In this document: positions 1 to 8,600 of the stretch, piece after piece | Position numbering within the stretch: the first letter of the stretch is position 1 | Layout: each line of letters opens with the position of its first letter | Source of the DNA: a virus | Virus record (IMG/VR): IMGVR_UViG_3300026292_000023 | Span: 1-29,557 of that record | Strand: one strand, 5' to 3' | Length of the DNA stretch: 29,557 bases | The notes under the pieces: model-generated | What the model was told of the DNA's origin: nothing | Databases searched by the model: none | The model's input: the letters and a program-made list of their open reading frames with translations, nothing else | Made by a program: the position numbers and the translations under genes

Positions 1-2
1 CA

Positions 3-599
3 TTAGGTATGGCTCTAGCACAGATACAAGCAGAAAGTAGGTTTAAACCTCAAAGTGAAAACTTAAATTATAGTGCTAAAGGATTGAGAGCTACATTTAA
101 AATGTTTAGGAAACCAGGCGGCCAGGCATTGTCTGAACAGTTACATAGAAAGCCTGTAGAAATAGGAAGTGTAGTATATGGAAGTAGAATGGGTAATGGT
201 GGTCCTGAAACTGGTGATGGATACAGATACAGAGGACGTGGCTTGATTCAAATTACAGGTACTGACAATTACAAATTATACGGAGGATATTGTGGAGTAG
301 ACGTTTACAATAATCCTGAGTTAGCTAATGATCCTAAAGTTGCTTGTAAGTTAGCGGTAGCTTATCTTACACAGCCACCTAAAGCAAGATTTATTACTTG
401 GACAGATACTAATTTTACTTCTCTAGCAAAACAATTTAAAAATGCAATAGGATATGCTGACCCATCTGGAGATAAGACAATTGAAAGAGGTAACTCCGGC
501 AAAGGTTTTTGGCAACAAATTAAAAATGGTGATCTAACACCATTAGCTGATGTAACACCACCAGCGGCAATGGGTACAGGAACAGGACAGGTGATATAG
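3..599 (+). CDS. GH19-type lysozyme domain, likely baseplate hub/tail lysozyme (5' end outside window)
   Basis: This is the C-terminal part of a peptidoglycan-cleaving enzyme of the glycoside hydrolase 19 (chitinase/endolysin) fold. The frame is open to the window edge. The first ATG at position 9 lies inside the family's first helix (LGMALAQIQAESRF), so the true start is upstream. The probable catalytic glutamates are encoded at 33-35 (in QAES, matching HES/HET of the family) and 207-209 (in GGPETGDG). The signature YRGRGLIQITG follows at about 226-260. After the catalytic domain come a proline/glycine-rich tail and a TAG stop. Placement just before a PAAR protein, gp25 and gp6 suggests a baseplate-hub lysozyme (functional gp5 equivalent) that perforates the wall during injection. 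A free endolysin is the alternative. T4 gp5 itself carries an unrelated GH24 lysozyme. The domain is clear; hub assignment rests on context. Confidence 0.8.
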   Translation, partial: LGMALAQIQAESRFKPQSENLNYSAKGLRATFKMFRKPGGQALSEQLHRKPVEIGSVVYGSRMGNGGPETGDGYRYRGRGLIQITGTDNYKLYGGYCGVDVYNNPELANDPKVACKLAVAYLTQPPKARFITWTDTNFTSLAKQFKNAIGYADPSGDKTIERGNSGKGFWQQIKNGDLTPLADVTPPAAMGTGTGQVI

Positions 600-601
600 T
601 A

Positions 602-805
602 ATGGCTGAGTTTGTTTTTAAAAAAGGCAACGAATTATTATCTTACACTGACTATAGTAGTATACCTGTAGATTTAGATTATGACCATGTTATAAAATTT
701 GTACCAGATTGTCCACCACCGCCTCATAATGACGAACAACATGCAGAGATGGAGAGATGGAATCAAAGATTGCAGTCGTATATGTCTAGAGAGAAAGTAA
801 AATAA
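602..805 (+). CDS. small hypothetical protein, 67 aa
   Basis: I do not recognise this protein. It is 67 residues, mostly acidic and aromatic at the N-terminus (residues about 1-35), with a PDCPPPP proline run near the middle and a polar, probably helical C-terminus (about residues 43-67, rich in E, R and Q). No signal peptide or membrane segment is visible. The ATG at 602 follows the lysozyme stop by two bases, and AGGTGA at 589-594 is a well-spaced ribosome-binding site. Its stop TAA shares its last base with the next ATG at 805, so the two genes are probably translationally coupled. Its position between lysozyme and PAAR genes suggests a baseplate-hub accessory or chaperone, but that is inference from context only. 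Confidence 0.6.
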   Translation: MAEFVFKKGNELLSYTDYSSIPVDLDYDHVIKFVPDCPPPPHNDEQHAEMERWNQRLQSYMSREKVK

Positions 806-1302
806 TGTTTGTACCTTCAACTACAACGCCCCCGGCGGCAACTAGAGGACAAAATTATTCCTTTACAATTTCGTTTACTGAAAACACAGGTGGTTCAATA
901 ACAGGAGTTGTTGCAACACACTCAGCAATTCCAGATGATACAGCAAATATAACTAATTCAACAACATCATTTACTTCAGAAGGAAAATATCTAGCAGGAT
1001 GGCCTGATGTTTTTACATATTGTTCAGCTGGTAAATCAGATTTAGAAGAAACTCCACAAACAGCAGTAGGCATACACAACATGCCACCTGATAAAAATTT
1101 ATTTAAATTAGATCAAGCAGTAGGACCAGATGTTATTACTAAATCGTATAGTGTAACAGTTAATTATATTGAACTGCAAGGAAGTCCGCCAACAATACCA
1201 GTACCTCTCACAGGACAAATTACTATTCAACATCAATGTAATAATGATTACCAAGCAATTAAACAATATTTAAATAATTATGATTATAATGATCAAATAT
1301 AG
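805..1302 (+). CDS. hypothetical structural protein with beta-rich (Ig-like?) character, 165 aa
   Basis: The family is not recognised. The sequence is rich in Thr, Ser and Val with alternating hydrophobic residues typical of beta-strands, for example RGQNYSFTISFTENTGGSIT near the N-terminus and SYSVTVNYIEL in the second half. An Ig-like or other beta-sandwich fold is therefore plausible. The C-terminus (QAIKQYLNNYDYNDQI) is polar and asparagine-rich. There is no signal peptide. The ATG overlaps the previous stop by one base (TAATG). The stop TAG at 1300-1302 overlaps the AGGA ribosome-binding site of the PAAR gene. In this location it could be a minor baseplate or spike-associated protein. 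That role is inferred from neighbours, not from a motif. Confidence 0.6.
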   Translation: MFVPSTTTPPAATRGQNYSFTISFTENTGGSITGVVATHSAIPDDTANITNSTTSFTSEGKYLAGWPDVFTYCSAGKSDLEETPQTAVGIHNMPPDKNLFKLDQAVGPDVITKSYSVTVNYIELQGSPPTIPVPLTGQITIQHQCNNDYQAIKQYLNNYDYNDQI

Positions 1303-1311
1303 GAAATTAAT

Positions 1312-1602
1312 ATGCCAGCAGTAACTAGAATAGGAGACGATGACGTAGCACATTGTTCACCAATGACAAGAGCAGTAGGCTCAGGAAATGTGTATGTTAA
1401 CAATAAACCAGTTTCACGTCAGTCAGATCCTAATACAGCTCATGCAGGACCAGGGTGTGTAACACATAATGACGTAATTACAGCTGGATCAGGAACTGTA
1501 AAAGTGAATGATTTAGGGTGTGGAAGAATTGGGGACGATGTTGGCGGACTCAACTGTACTTCTGTTGCCGCAGGTAGTCCCGACGTATTTGCAGGAGGAT
1601 AA
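1312..1602 (+). CDS. PAAR-repeat spike-tip protein (T4 gp5.4-like)
   Basis: PAAR proteins form a small zinc-bound cone that caps the central spike of contractile tails and type VI secretion systems and sharpens the membrane-piercing tip. This 96-residue protein has the expected size and the glycine/aspartate-rich turns of the family. TRIGDDDVAHC at the start (residues 5-15) is echoed by GRIGDDVGGLNC at residues 71-82. Candidate metal ligands are H14, C15, H44, C49, H52, C70 and C82; the family normally uses three His and one Cys. AGGA at 1301-1304 is the ribosome-binding site. The gene sits between the lysozyme group and gp25, a common place for the tip gene in contractile phages. Assignment to the family is strong; which residues bind metal is inferred. 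Confidence 0.88.
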   Translation: MPAVTRIGDDDVAHCSPMTRAVGSGNVYVNNKPVSRQSDPNTAHAGPGCVTHNDVITAGSGTVKVNDLGCGRIGDDVGGLNCTSVAAGSPDVFAGG

Positions 1603-1610
1603 ATATTAAC

Positions 1611-2045
1611 ATGGCGCAAGATTTATACAAAGAAATAACAATTAAACAGGCAAAACAGCCAAAACCACCTGTATCACAAAAAGCATACAGAGGATTTAGC
1701 ACGGTTAACCCTGAAAATAATAGTTTTCAAATGTATGACCTAAATTTAATAAAACAAGACGTTCTTAACCACTTTAATATTAGGCAAGGTGAAAAGTTAT
1801 CTGACCCTACGTTTGGTTGCATTATATGGGACGCATTATTTGAGCCGTTAACTGAAGAACTTAAAGACGCTATTGTTAAAAATGTTACAAGAATAGTAAA
1901 TCATGACCCAAGAACAACAGCTTCAGACGTGCAAGTTACAGAATATGAGAGTGGGTTGCAAATTGAATGTACGTTGTCTTATCTACAATACAACATAAGC
2001 GAAAATTTACGTTTACAATTCGATAAAGATCTGAATCTTGTGTGA
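1611..2045 (+). CDS. 25: baseplate wedge subunit gp25
   Basis: gp25 is the sheath-initiator-like wedge protein that joins gp6 to the inner baseplate and is conserved in nearly all contractile injection systems (TssE in T6SS). At 144 residues it is close to T4 gp25 (about 130). The middle part carries the family pattern: NIRQGEKLSDPTFGCIIWDA (about residues 56-75), then the helix PLTEELKDAIVKNVTRIVN and a DPR turn followed by beta-strands. AGGAGG at 1593-1598, inside the end of the PAAR gene, is a very strong ribosome-binding site. The stop is TGA, followed at once by an in-frame TAG (2043-2048), a tandem stop. The gene directly precedes gp6, its structural partner. Assignment is confident. 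Confidence 0.93.
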   Translation: MAQDLYKEITIKQAKQPKPPVSQKAYRGFSTVNPENNSFQMYDLNLIKQDVLNHFNIRQGEKLSDPTFGCIIWDALFEPLTEELKDAIVKNVTRIVNHDPRTTASDVQVTEYESGLQIECTLSYLQYNISENLRLQFDKDLNLV

Positions 2046-2074
2046 TAGAATTAACTACTACGTTAATAGAATAT

Positions 2075-2082
2075 CATAAATA
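2075..2082 (+). promoter_or_regulatory. candidate T4-type late promoter before gp6
   Basis: CATAAATA matches the T4 late-promoter consensus TATAAATA at seven of eight bases. It lies in the 63-base gap between gp25 and gp6, 26 bases before the gp6 ATG. Transcription would begin at about 2088, leaving a short leader containing AAGGA at 2098-2102. In T4, these sites are read by RNA polymerase with gp55/gp33 and the sliding clamp. This is the longest intergenic gap before 27 kb, which fits a regulatory role. Confidence 0.6.
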
Positions 2083-2108
2083 CTGTAGTATAAAATAAAG
2101 GAATTCAG

Positions 2109-5100
2109 ATGTCATCTACAGATAGACAAAATAGATTATTAATAGCTGAAGATTGGACTAAAGTATACCAGAGCTTCAGGAATGCAGAGTTTCAAAGTTA
2201 TGACTTTGATACGCTAAGACGGTCTATGATTACCTATCTTAGAAATAACTACCCAGAAGATTTTAATGATTACATTGAAACATCAGAATATCTTGCATTA
2301 ATAGACTTAATAGCATTTTTAGGTCAAAACATTGCATACAGAGTTGACTTAAATGCTAGGGAAAATTATTTAGAACTAGCGGAAAGAAGAGAGTCGGTAT
2401 TACGTTTAGCAAGATTGCTTTCTTATAATGCTAAAAGAAATCAAACAGCCAACGGCCTTCTTAAAATTGAATCAATATCATCAACAGAATCTATAGTAGA
2501 CAGTACAGGATTTAATTTAGCAGATCAAATTATTACTTGGAACGATCCAAGTAACCCTAACTGGTCTGAACAGTTTACTAGAGTACTAAATTCTGCTTTA
2601 CCGCAAAATAATACAATAGGAAAACCCGGAAAGACTACAACTATTAATTCGGTACTTTGCCAAACTTACAGATTTAACTCATCTAACCAAGATGTTCCAA
2701 TGTATACTTTTTCAAAAGGTGTAAATGGTATTTCAACTAATTTTGAAATTGTGTCCACTGATATCAACCTTGACAAAACTATTATAGAAGAAGAAATGCC
2801 GTTACCAGCAAATAACCTTCAATGTGTTTATAGAGAAGATGGTAGAGGAAACGGAAGTAATAACACCGGATACTTTTTCCATTTTAGACAAGGCTCAATG
2901 ACAACAGGTGACTTTCTTGTTGATAATCCTTCAGCAAATCAAAGAATTAATATTGAAGCAGAAAACATTAACGACTCTGATGTGTGGTTGTTTAAATTAG
3001 ACACAAACGGAGCACCAGAAAAACTTTGGACAAAAGTTCCAGCTACTGAAGGAAATAATGCAATTTATAATAGCTTGTCAAAAGGTATAAGAGATTTTTA
3101 TACAGTACAAACAAGAGGCAATGATGAAATTAGTTTAGTTTTTGCCGACGGAACATTTGGCAATATCCCAAGTGGATCTTTTAGAGTGTTTTATAGAACT
3201 AGTGCAAATAGATCTATGAGAATTAATCCTGATGAACTTACTGATATACAGTTTAATTTTGATTATATTAGTAAGAGTGGAAAATCAGAAACTATGACAA
3301 TAACATTGGAATTAAAGGACACTATTACAAATGCAAGTATATCAGAGTCTAGTCAAAGTATTAGAACTTATGCTCCGCAAACATATTACACACAAAATAG
3401 AATGGTTACTGGAGAAGATTATAACATTACACCATTAACAACAAACCAAGAAGTTATTAAAGCTAAAGCAACAAATAGAGTATCTAGTGGTATAAGCAGA
3501 TACTTTGATTTAAAAGATGTTACTGGAAAGTATTCTAGTACTAATCTTTACGGATCAGACGGAATATTATATAACGAATCTTACGAAAGTAAACAGACAT
3601 TTACTTTTGCAACACAAACAGATATCGAAGGCCAAATAGAAAACATGGTTTTACCAACAATAAAAAGTCGTGCTATTAGTAATTTCTATTTTGGAAATTA
3701 TGCAAAAATTATTGTTAGCGATCTGAACGCAACTTGGGTGCAATCTACTAAAGGAACAAATATTTCTACAGGATATATGACTAACTCTAGCAACGTAGCT
3801 TACCAAGTTGGCATTTATACTGGCGGATCTCTTAAGTATGTTGAATCAGGTGCTTTGTTAAAATTTAAACCACCAGCAGGATTTTATTTCATTGGAGATG
3901 GAGAGCTAACAGCAGATGCAACAGCAAAAGGAGCAAGTTCTTATAAATGGGTTAAAGTTATTAGTGTCGACGGATCTGGTACAGCAGTTAATACTACAAC
4001 AAATGAAGGCCCGATTGTATTCAATGAAGTTCTTCCTAAAGGAAGTATACTTGAAGAAGTTAAACCTAAGCTAGTTAAAGATATTACAGCTGACGTAAGA
4101 TCACAGATTATTGATCAAGTTTTTGCATACAAAACTTTTGGATTAAGATATGACCAAGTAAACAGAATTTGGCGTGTAATTATTAATGAAAACTTAAACA
4201 TTAATGATCCGTTTAGTAATGGTAAGACTGGTGATGTTACAAATAATAAACTTGATGCAAGTTGGATATTACTTTTTCAAACTAATGGTGAAAAGTATAC
4301 AGTAACTAATAGAGGACTTAGATATATTTTTGAAAGTGATAAAGAATTATCTTTTTACTTTGATAGCAAAAATAAAATATATGATTCTTCAACTGGACAG
4401 CTTGTAAAAGATAAAATTGGAATAATGAATTTTAATACACAACCAGATACATTAGCTAACTTTAATAATGACATTGATTGGGAAATTGTAAAAGAGTTTA
4501 GGAATGCAGACGGATATATTAATAGTAAAAAAGTAGAAGTTAGCTTTTTTGATCTTAATGATGACGGGTCAGTAGATGATCCAGATATTTTTGAAAATGT
4601 TGTAGCACCTTCAGTGAATCCTTTAACAAAGTATATCTTTCTTAAAAAAGAATTAACAGATCAAGGATTTTCAAAATTTAATTACCTTCCGACAGGAAGC
4701 TCAATAATTGTTAAAAATACGGAAGTAGAAATTGGCTCATATTCACAGTATGATGTTGATCCAACAGTATTTTATATTATTGATCAAAATAATTTTAAAG
4801 TATTAAGTGGCGGAGCATTAAGTTTAACAAGTGATTATCAAGCATTTACTGGTAGAGATAATCTTAAATTTCATTATGTACATAGTGCAGACGAGTCTAA
4901 CAGAATAGATCCAAGTGCAAGTAATATTATTGACATATATTTGTTAACACGAAGTTACGATGTACAATATAGAAAATATTTACAGGGAAATAGATCTACT
5001 ATGCCTCTTCCACCTAGTGTTGATGAATTATTTCAACAATACGGACAAAGTATTAATTTAACAAAGTCAATTAGTGATGAAGTAATATATCATCCTGTAA

Positions 5101-5606
5101 AATATAAAACGTTATTTGGTTCACATGCAGAGGAAAACTTACAAGCAACGTTTAAAGTTGTAAAAAATACTGAAAATGTAATTAATGATAACGATATTAA
5201 AGTTCGAGTAATAGAATCTATTAATAGATATTTTGCATTACAGAATTGGGACTTTGGCGAAACTTTTCACTTTACAGAAATGGCAACATACGTTATGAAT
5301 TTTATGGCTCCTGACGTAGTTAACTTTTTAATTGTTCCAAATCAAGGAACACAGAGCTTTGGAAGTCTGTACGAAATTAAAAGTGAAAATGATGAGCTAT
5401 TTGTAAGTGACGCAACAGTTACAGATGTAGAAATAATAGATTCAATTACAGCATCGAGAATACAAGCTTCTGGTACTGTAGTTACAGCTTCATCAGCACA
5501 GAATACAGGAATACAAAGCCAAGCATTAACAACTACTAGCTCAAGTTCAAGTTCAACAAGTAGTAGTTCAAGCAGTGGTGGTACAAGCAGTAGTGGAAGT
5601 TACTAA
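2109..5606 (+). CDS. 6: baseplate wedge subunit gp6 (enlarged)
   Basis: gp6 forms the continuous inner ring of the baseplate and binds gp7 and gp25. The N-terminus (residues about 1-120) matches marine T4-like gp6: DWTKVYQSFRNAEFQSYDF, then TLRRSMITYLRNNYPEDFND and a helical stretch with ENYLELAERRESVLRLARLL. The C-terminal region (about residues 1000-1090) has the conserved elements LFGSHAEENLQATFKVV and ESINRYFALQNWDFGETFHF. At 1165 residues it is much longer than T4 gp6 (660), with the extra sequence in the middle as beta-rich segments. It ends in a serine-rich low-complexity tail of about 30 residues. The ATG at 2109 has AAGGA at 2098-2102 and a late-promoter motif upstream. The next gene starts at the base after its stop. 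Identity is confident; the role of the insertions is unknown. Confidence 0.9.
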   Translation: MSSTDRQNRLLIAEDWTKVYQSFRNAEFQSYDFDTLRRSMITYLRNNYPEDFNDYIETSEYLALIDLIAFLGQNIAYRVDLNARENYLELAERRESVLRLARLLSYNAKRNQTANGLLKIESISSTESIVDSTGFNLADQIITWNDPSNPNWSEQFTRVLNSALPQNNTIGKPGKTTTINSVLCQTYRFNSSNQDVPMYTFSKGVNGISTNFEIVSTDINLDKTIIEEEMPLPANNLQCVYREDGRGNGSNNTGYFFHFRQGSMTTGDFLVDNPSANQRINIEAENINDSDVWLFKLDTNGAPEKLWTKVPATEGNNAIYNSLSKGIRDFYTVQTRGNDEISLVFADGTFGNIPSGSFRVFYRTSANRSMRINPDELTDIQFNFDYISKSGKSETMTITLELKDTITNASISESSQSIRTYAPQTYYTQNRMVTGEDYNITPLTTNQEVIKAKATNRVSSGISRYFDLKDVTGKYSSTNLYGSDGILYNESYESKQTFTFATQTDIEGQIENMVLPTIKSRAISNFYFGNYAKIIVSDLNATWVQSTKGTNISTGYMTNSSNVAYQVGIYTGGSLKYVESGALLKFKPPAGFYFIGDGELTADATAKGASSYKWVKVISVDGSGTAVNTTTNEGPIVFNEVLPKGSILEEVKPKLVKDITADVRSQIIDQVFAYKTFGLRYDQVNRIWRVIINENLNINDPFSNGKTGDVTNNKLDASWILLFQTNGEKYTVTNRGLRYIFESDKELSFYFDSKNKIYDSSTGQLVKDKIGIMNFNTQPDTLANFNNDIDWEIVKEFRNADGYINSKKVEVSFFDLNDDGSVDDPDIFENVVAPSVNPLTKYIFLKKELTDQGFSKFNYLPTGSSIIVKNTEVEIGSYSQYDVDPTVFYIIDQNNFKVLSGGALSLTSDYQAFTGRDNLKFHYVHSADESNRIDPSASNIIDIYLLTRSYDVQYRKYLQGNRSTMPLPPSVDELFQQYGQSINLTKSISDEVIYHPVKYKTLFGSHAEENLQATFKVVKNTENVINDNDIKVRVIESINRYFALQNWDFGETFHFTEMATYVMNFMAPDVVNFLIVPNQGTQSFGSLYEIKSENDELFVSDATVTDVEIIDSITASRIQASGTVVTASSAQNTGIQSQALTTTSSSSSSTSSSSSSGGTSSSGSY
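5536..5603 (+). repeat. serine-rich low-complexity coding repeat at gp6 C-terminus
   Basis: A run of AGT, AGC, TCA and ACT codons encodes a Ser/Thr/Gly tail ending GGTSSSGSY. Mixed synonymous serine codons suggest selection on amino-acid composition rather than simple DNA slippage. The same bases hold GGAAG at 5595-5599, the likely ribosome-binding site for the next gene. Confidence 0.75.
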
Positions 5607-8600
5607 ATGGCACAAGACGAAAGACCAATTCCAGTAAACGGCAAAGATGATACTCGTAAATCGTCCGATCTCCTACCAAGATATTTTAGAACAGTAGCAA
5701 ATAAGAAGTTTCTTAGTAGTACACTAGACCAACTGATGCAACCAGGTGTTGTTGAAAAGGTTGACGGGTTTATAGGAAGACGAAACGCAAAAGCCTGGAA
5801 TGCTGGTGACAATTATGTAAGTGATATTTCTTCAGATAGACAAAATTATCAATTAGAACCAGTTGCAACAATTACTGACAATTTAGGTAATAATACTCTT
5901 TATAAAGATTATAGAGATTATGTGAATAGTGTAAGAATTAGGAACGGTAATGTTTCAGATCATAGTATACTAAGTCAGCAAGAGTATTATGCATGGGATC
6001 CTCACATTAATTGGGATAAGTTTGTAAATTTTAGAGAGTATTACTGGCTACCACAAGGCCCTGATGCAATTCCAGTTTATGGAACATCAAGAGAAATTAA
6101 AAGTACATTAAAAGTAAGAAAGCAAGATAACACTGATAATGATTCATATATCTTTTCAGAAGAAAATGCTGTAAGCAATCCAACATTAACATTGTACAAA
6201 GGTCAAACATATACGTTTGATATAGATGCAGAAGATATGCCATTTACTATTAGAACTTCTAATGTTCTTGACGATGACACTAATCTTTATAGTACTGGAG
6301 TTAGTCAACAAAAAGTTGAAAAAGGAACAGTAACTTGGAAAATTGATCTTGAAGCCCCTGACACTTTATATTATATGAATAATAACGACATTGAAGGTTC
6401 GGGATTAATTATTATAAAGAATATTGTTGATAACACTTACTTAAATGTAGGTGAAGAAGTCATTGGTAGAAAAACTTATACAATGCAGAATGGCTATGAA
6501 TTAGCTAACGGAATGAAAGTTGAGTTTTACGGAACTATTACACCTGCAAAGTACGGAACAGGAACTTGGTACGTAGAAGGTGTCGGCGATTCAATAAAAC
6601 TTATTGCTGAAGAAGATATTGGTATTAGTGCAAGTTACTTGGCAGACGTTACAACTGAATGGGACGGAAATCCTTTTGATGCATTGCCGTTTGATGACGC
6701 TATTTCTTATGCTAATAAAAAAGATTATATTGTAATTAATAAAGCATCAAAAGATAGAAACCAGTGGTCAAGATATAACTTATGGACTCATAAATCTGTT
6801 ATTGAAACAACAGCAACAATTAACGAGTCAGTAGTATCAATTGATCAGAAAAATAGAGCTACACGCCCAATTTTAGAATTTGAAGCTGGACTTAAATTAT
6901 ATAACTTTGGAACAGAAGCAAAGTTAAACGTTGATGTAGTTGATACTGTTACTAAAGATGTATTTTCGGAAATAGAAGGACAAGCTGGTTATTTTGTTGA
7001 CGGAGTAGAATTAGTTTCAGGAATGAGAGTGTTGTTTACAGCAGATCCAGATAGCTTTGTTGCAGGAAAAATTTACGAAGTTACTTTTATAAATCAAAAT
7101 AGCAATACTCAAATTGCATTAAAAGAAACCACAGATACAACACCGTTAACTGATGAAACAGTTTTGGTTAATACTGGTACAAAGTACAAAGGTAAAATGT
7201 TTTATTATACCGGTACAGCCTGGAAACAAGGACAAGATAAAATAGCAACAAACCAACAACCGTTATTTGATATGTATAATGATGCAGGAACTGCTCTTAA
7301 TGCTCTTGATGGTAGCACATTTGTAGGTAATAAAGTATTTTCTTATAAAGTTGGAACTGGAACAGCTGATACAGAATTAGGGTTTGCTCTTTCTTATAGA
7401 ACAATAGAAAATAGTGGAGACATTACGTTTGACTTTAACTTGTTACAAGACACTTATCAGTATGACGTGTTAACAAGTGTATACACGGTGCGTACTGATA
7501 CAGCATTACTTAGAAAATATAATGCAAGAACAACATATACTAGTGTTTCGGGTTGGACCAAAGCCCCGTACAAATCAAAACAACCGGTTGTAATACAATA
7601 CAAAGCAGGACCAAGAACTAATAATTTTATAATTAACGTGTATGACAAAAGCGGAGATTTAAATGATCTTACTGCTAAAGTCTATGTAGATAATGTAAGG
7701 AAAAGAGAAAATGTTGACTATACAATTGATCGTATTAATAATTACGCTTATATAAGATTTTATAAGGATTTAGTATCGGATCAAAAAATAGTACTAGAAA
7801 CTACTAGTAGTACACCTAAAAACGAAAACGGATATTATAAGTTTCCGATAAACTTTGAAAAAAATCCGATGAACGAGAATATTGCAGATTTTACTCTCGG
7901 CGAAGTATTAGATCATGTTGAAAGCATAGTAGATAATGCTCCTGATTTTACAGGAACTTATCCTGGTGTAAGTAACTTAGGTGACTTAGGTCCAGTATCT
8001 CAATATGGATTAAGATTTGTTCAACATTCAGGACCAATTAATTTGCCTTTATATAATCTTACAAATAAAGATTATGATGCTATTGAAGCTATTAGATTTT
8101 CAGGAAGAGAATACATTAAGTTTAAAAGAGAATTTTTAAGAATAGCAAATGAGTTAGGATTTGAAGCAGAAGATAAACAGCATGTTGATAAAATTTTACT
8201 TGCGTTAAATGATACAAAAACAAATAAAGATCCGTTTTACTTTAGTGATATGGTACCGTTTGGTGGGGATACTTTATTAACATATAAAATTGAAGATTCT
8301 TCCCAAACAATATTTTCTTTATCTAGAACAGTTGACTTTACTAAATTAAACGAAAATGCTGTTTTAGTTTACTTAGATGAACAACAGTTAATAAAAGATG
8401 CAGACTATACAGTGAGTGCTGATGGATTTCTTACTATTAGTAAACCATTAGTAGGAGATCAAATTCTAAAGGTTTATGAATACGAAAGTACAGACGGTTG
8501 TTGGGTAGCACCGACGCCAACAAAGTTAGGGTTATATCCTAAGTTTCAACCAGAAATATATTTAGATGACACATACGTTAGTGCAATACCAGATAAATCA

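Noticed and set aside
1598-1605. GATAAATA as a late promoter for gp25
   Set aside because: It lies only five bases before the gp25 ATG, so the transcript would start at or after the start codon. The AGGAGG beside it is better explained as the ribosome-binding site. It could still serve gp6.
2080-2091. Palindrome ATACT-GT-AGTAT after the gp6 promoter as an operator or terminator
   Set aside because: Five-base AT-rich arms with a two-base loop are likely by chance in this composition, and no T-run follows.
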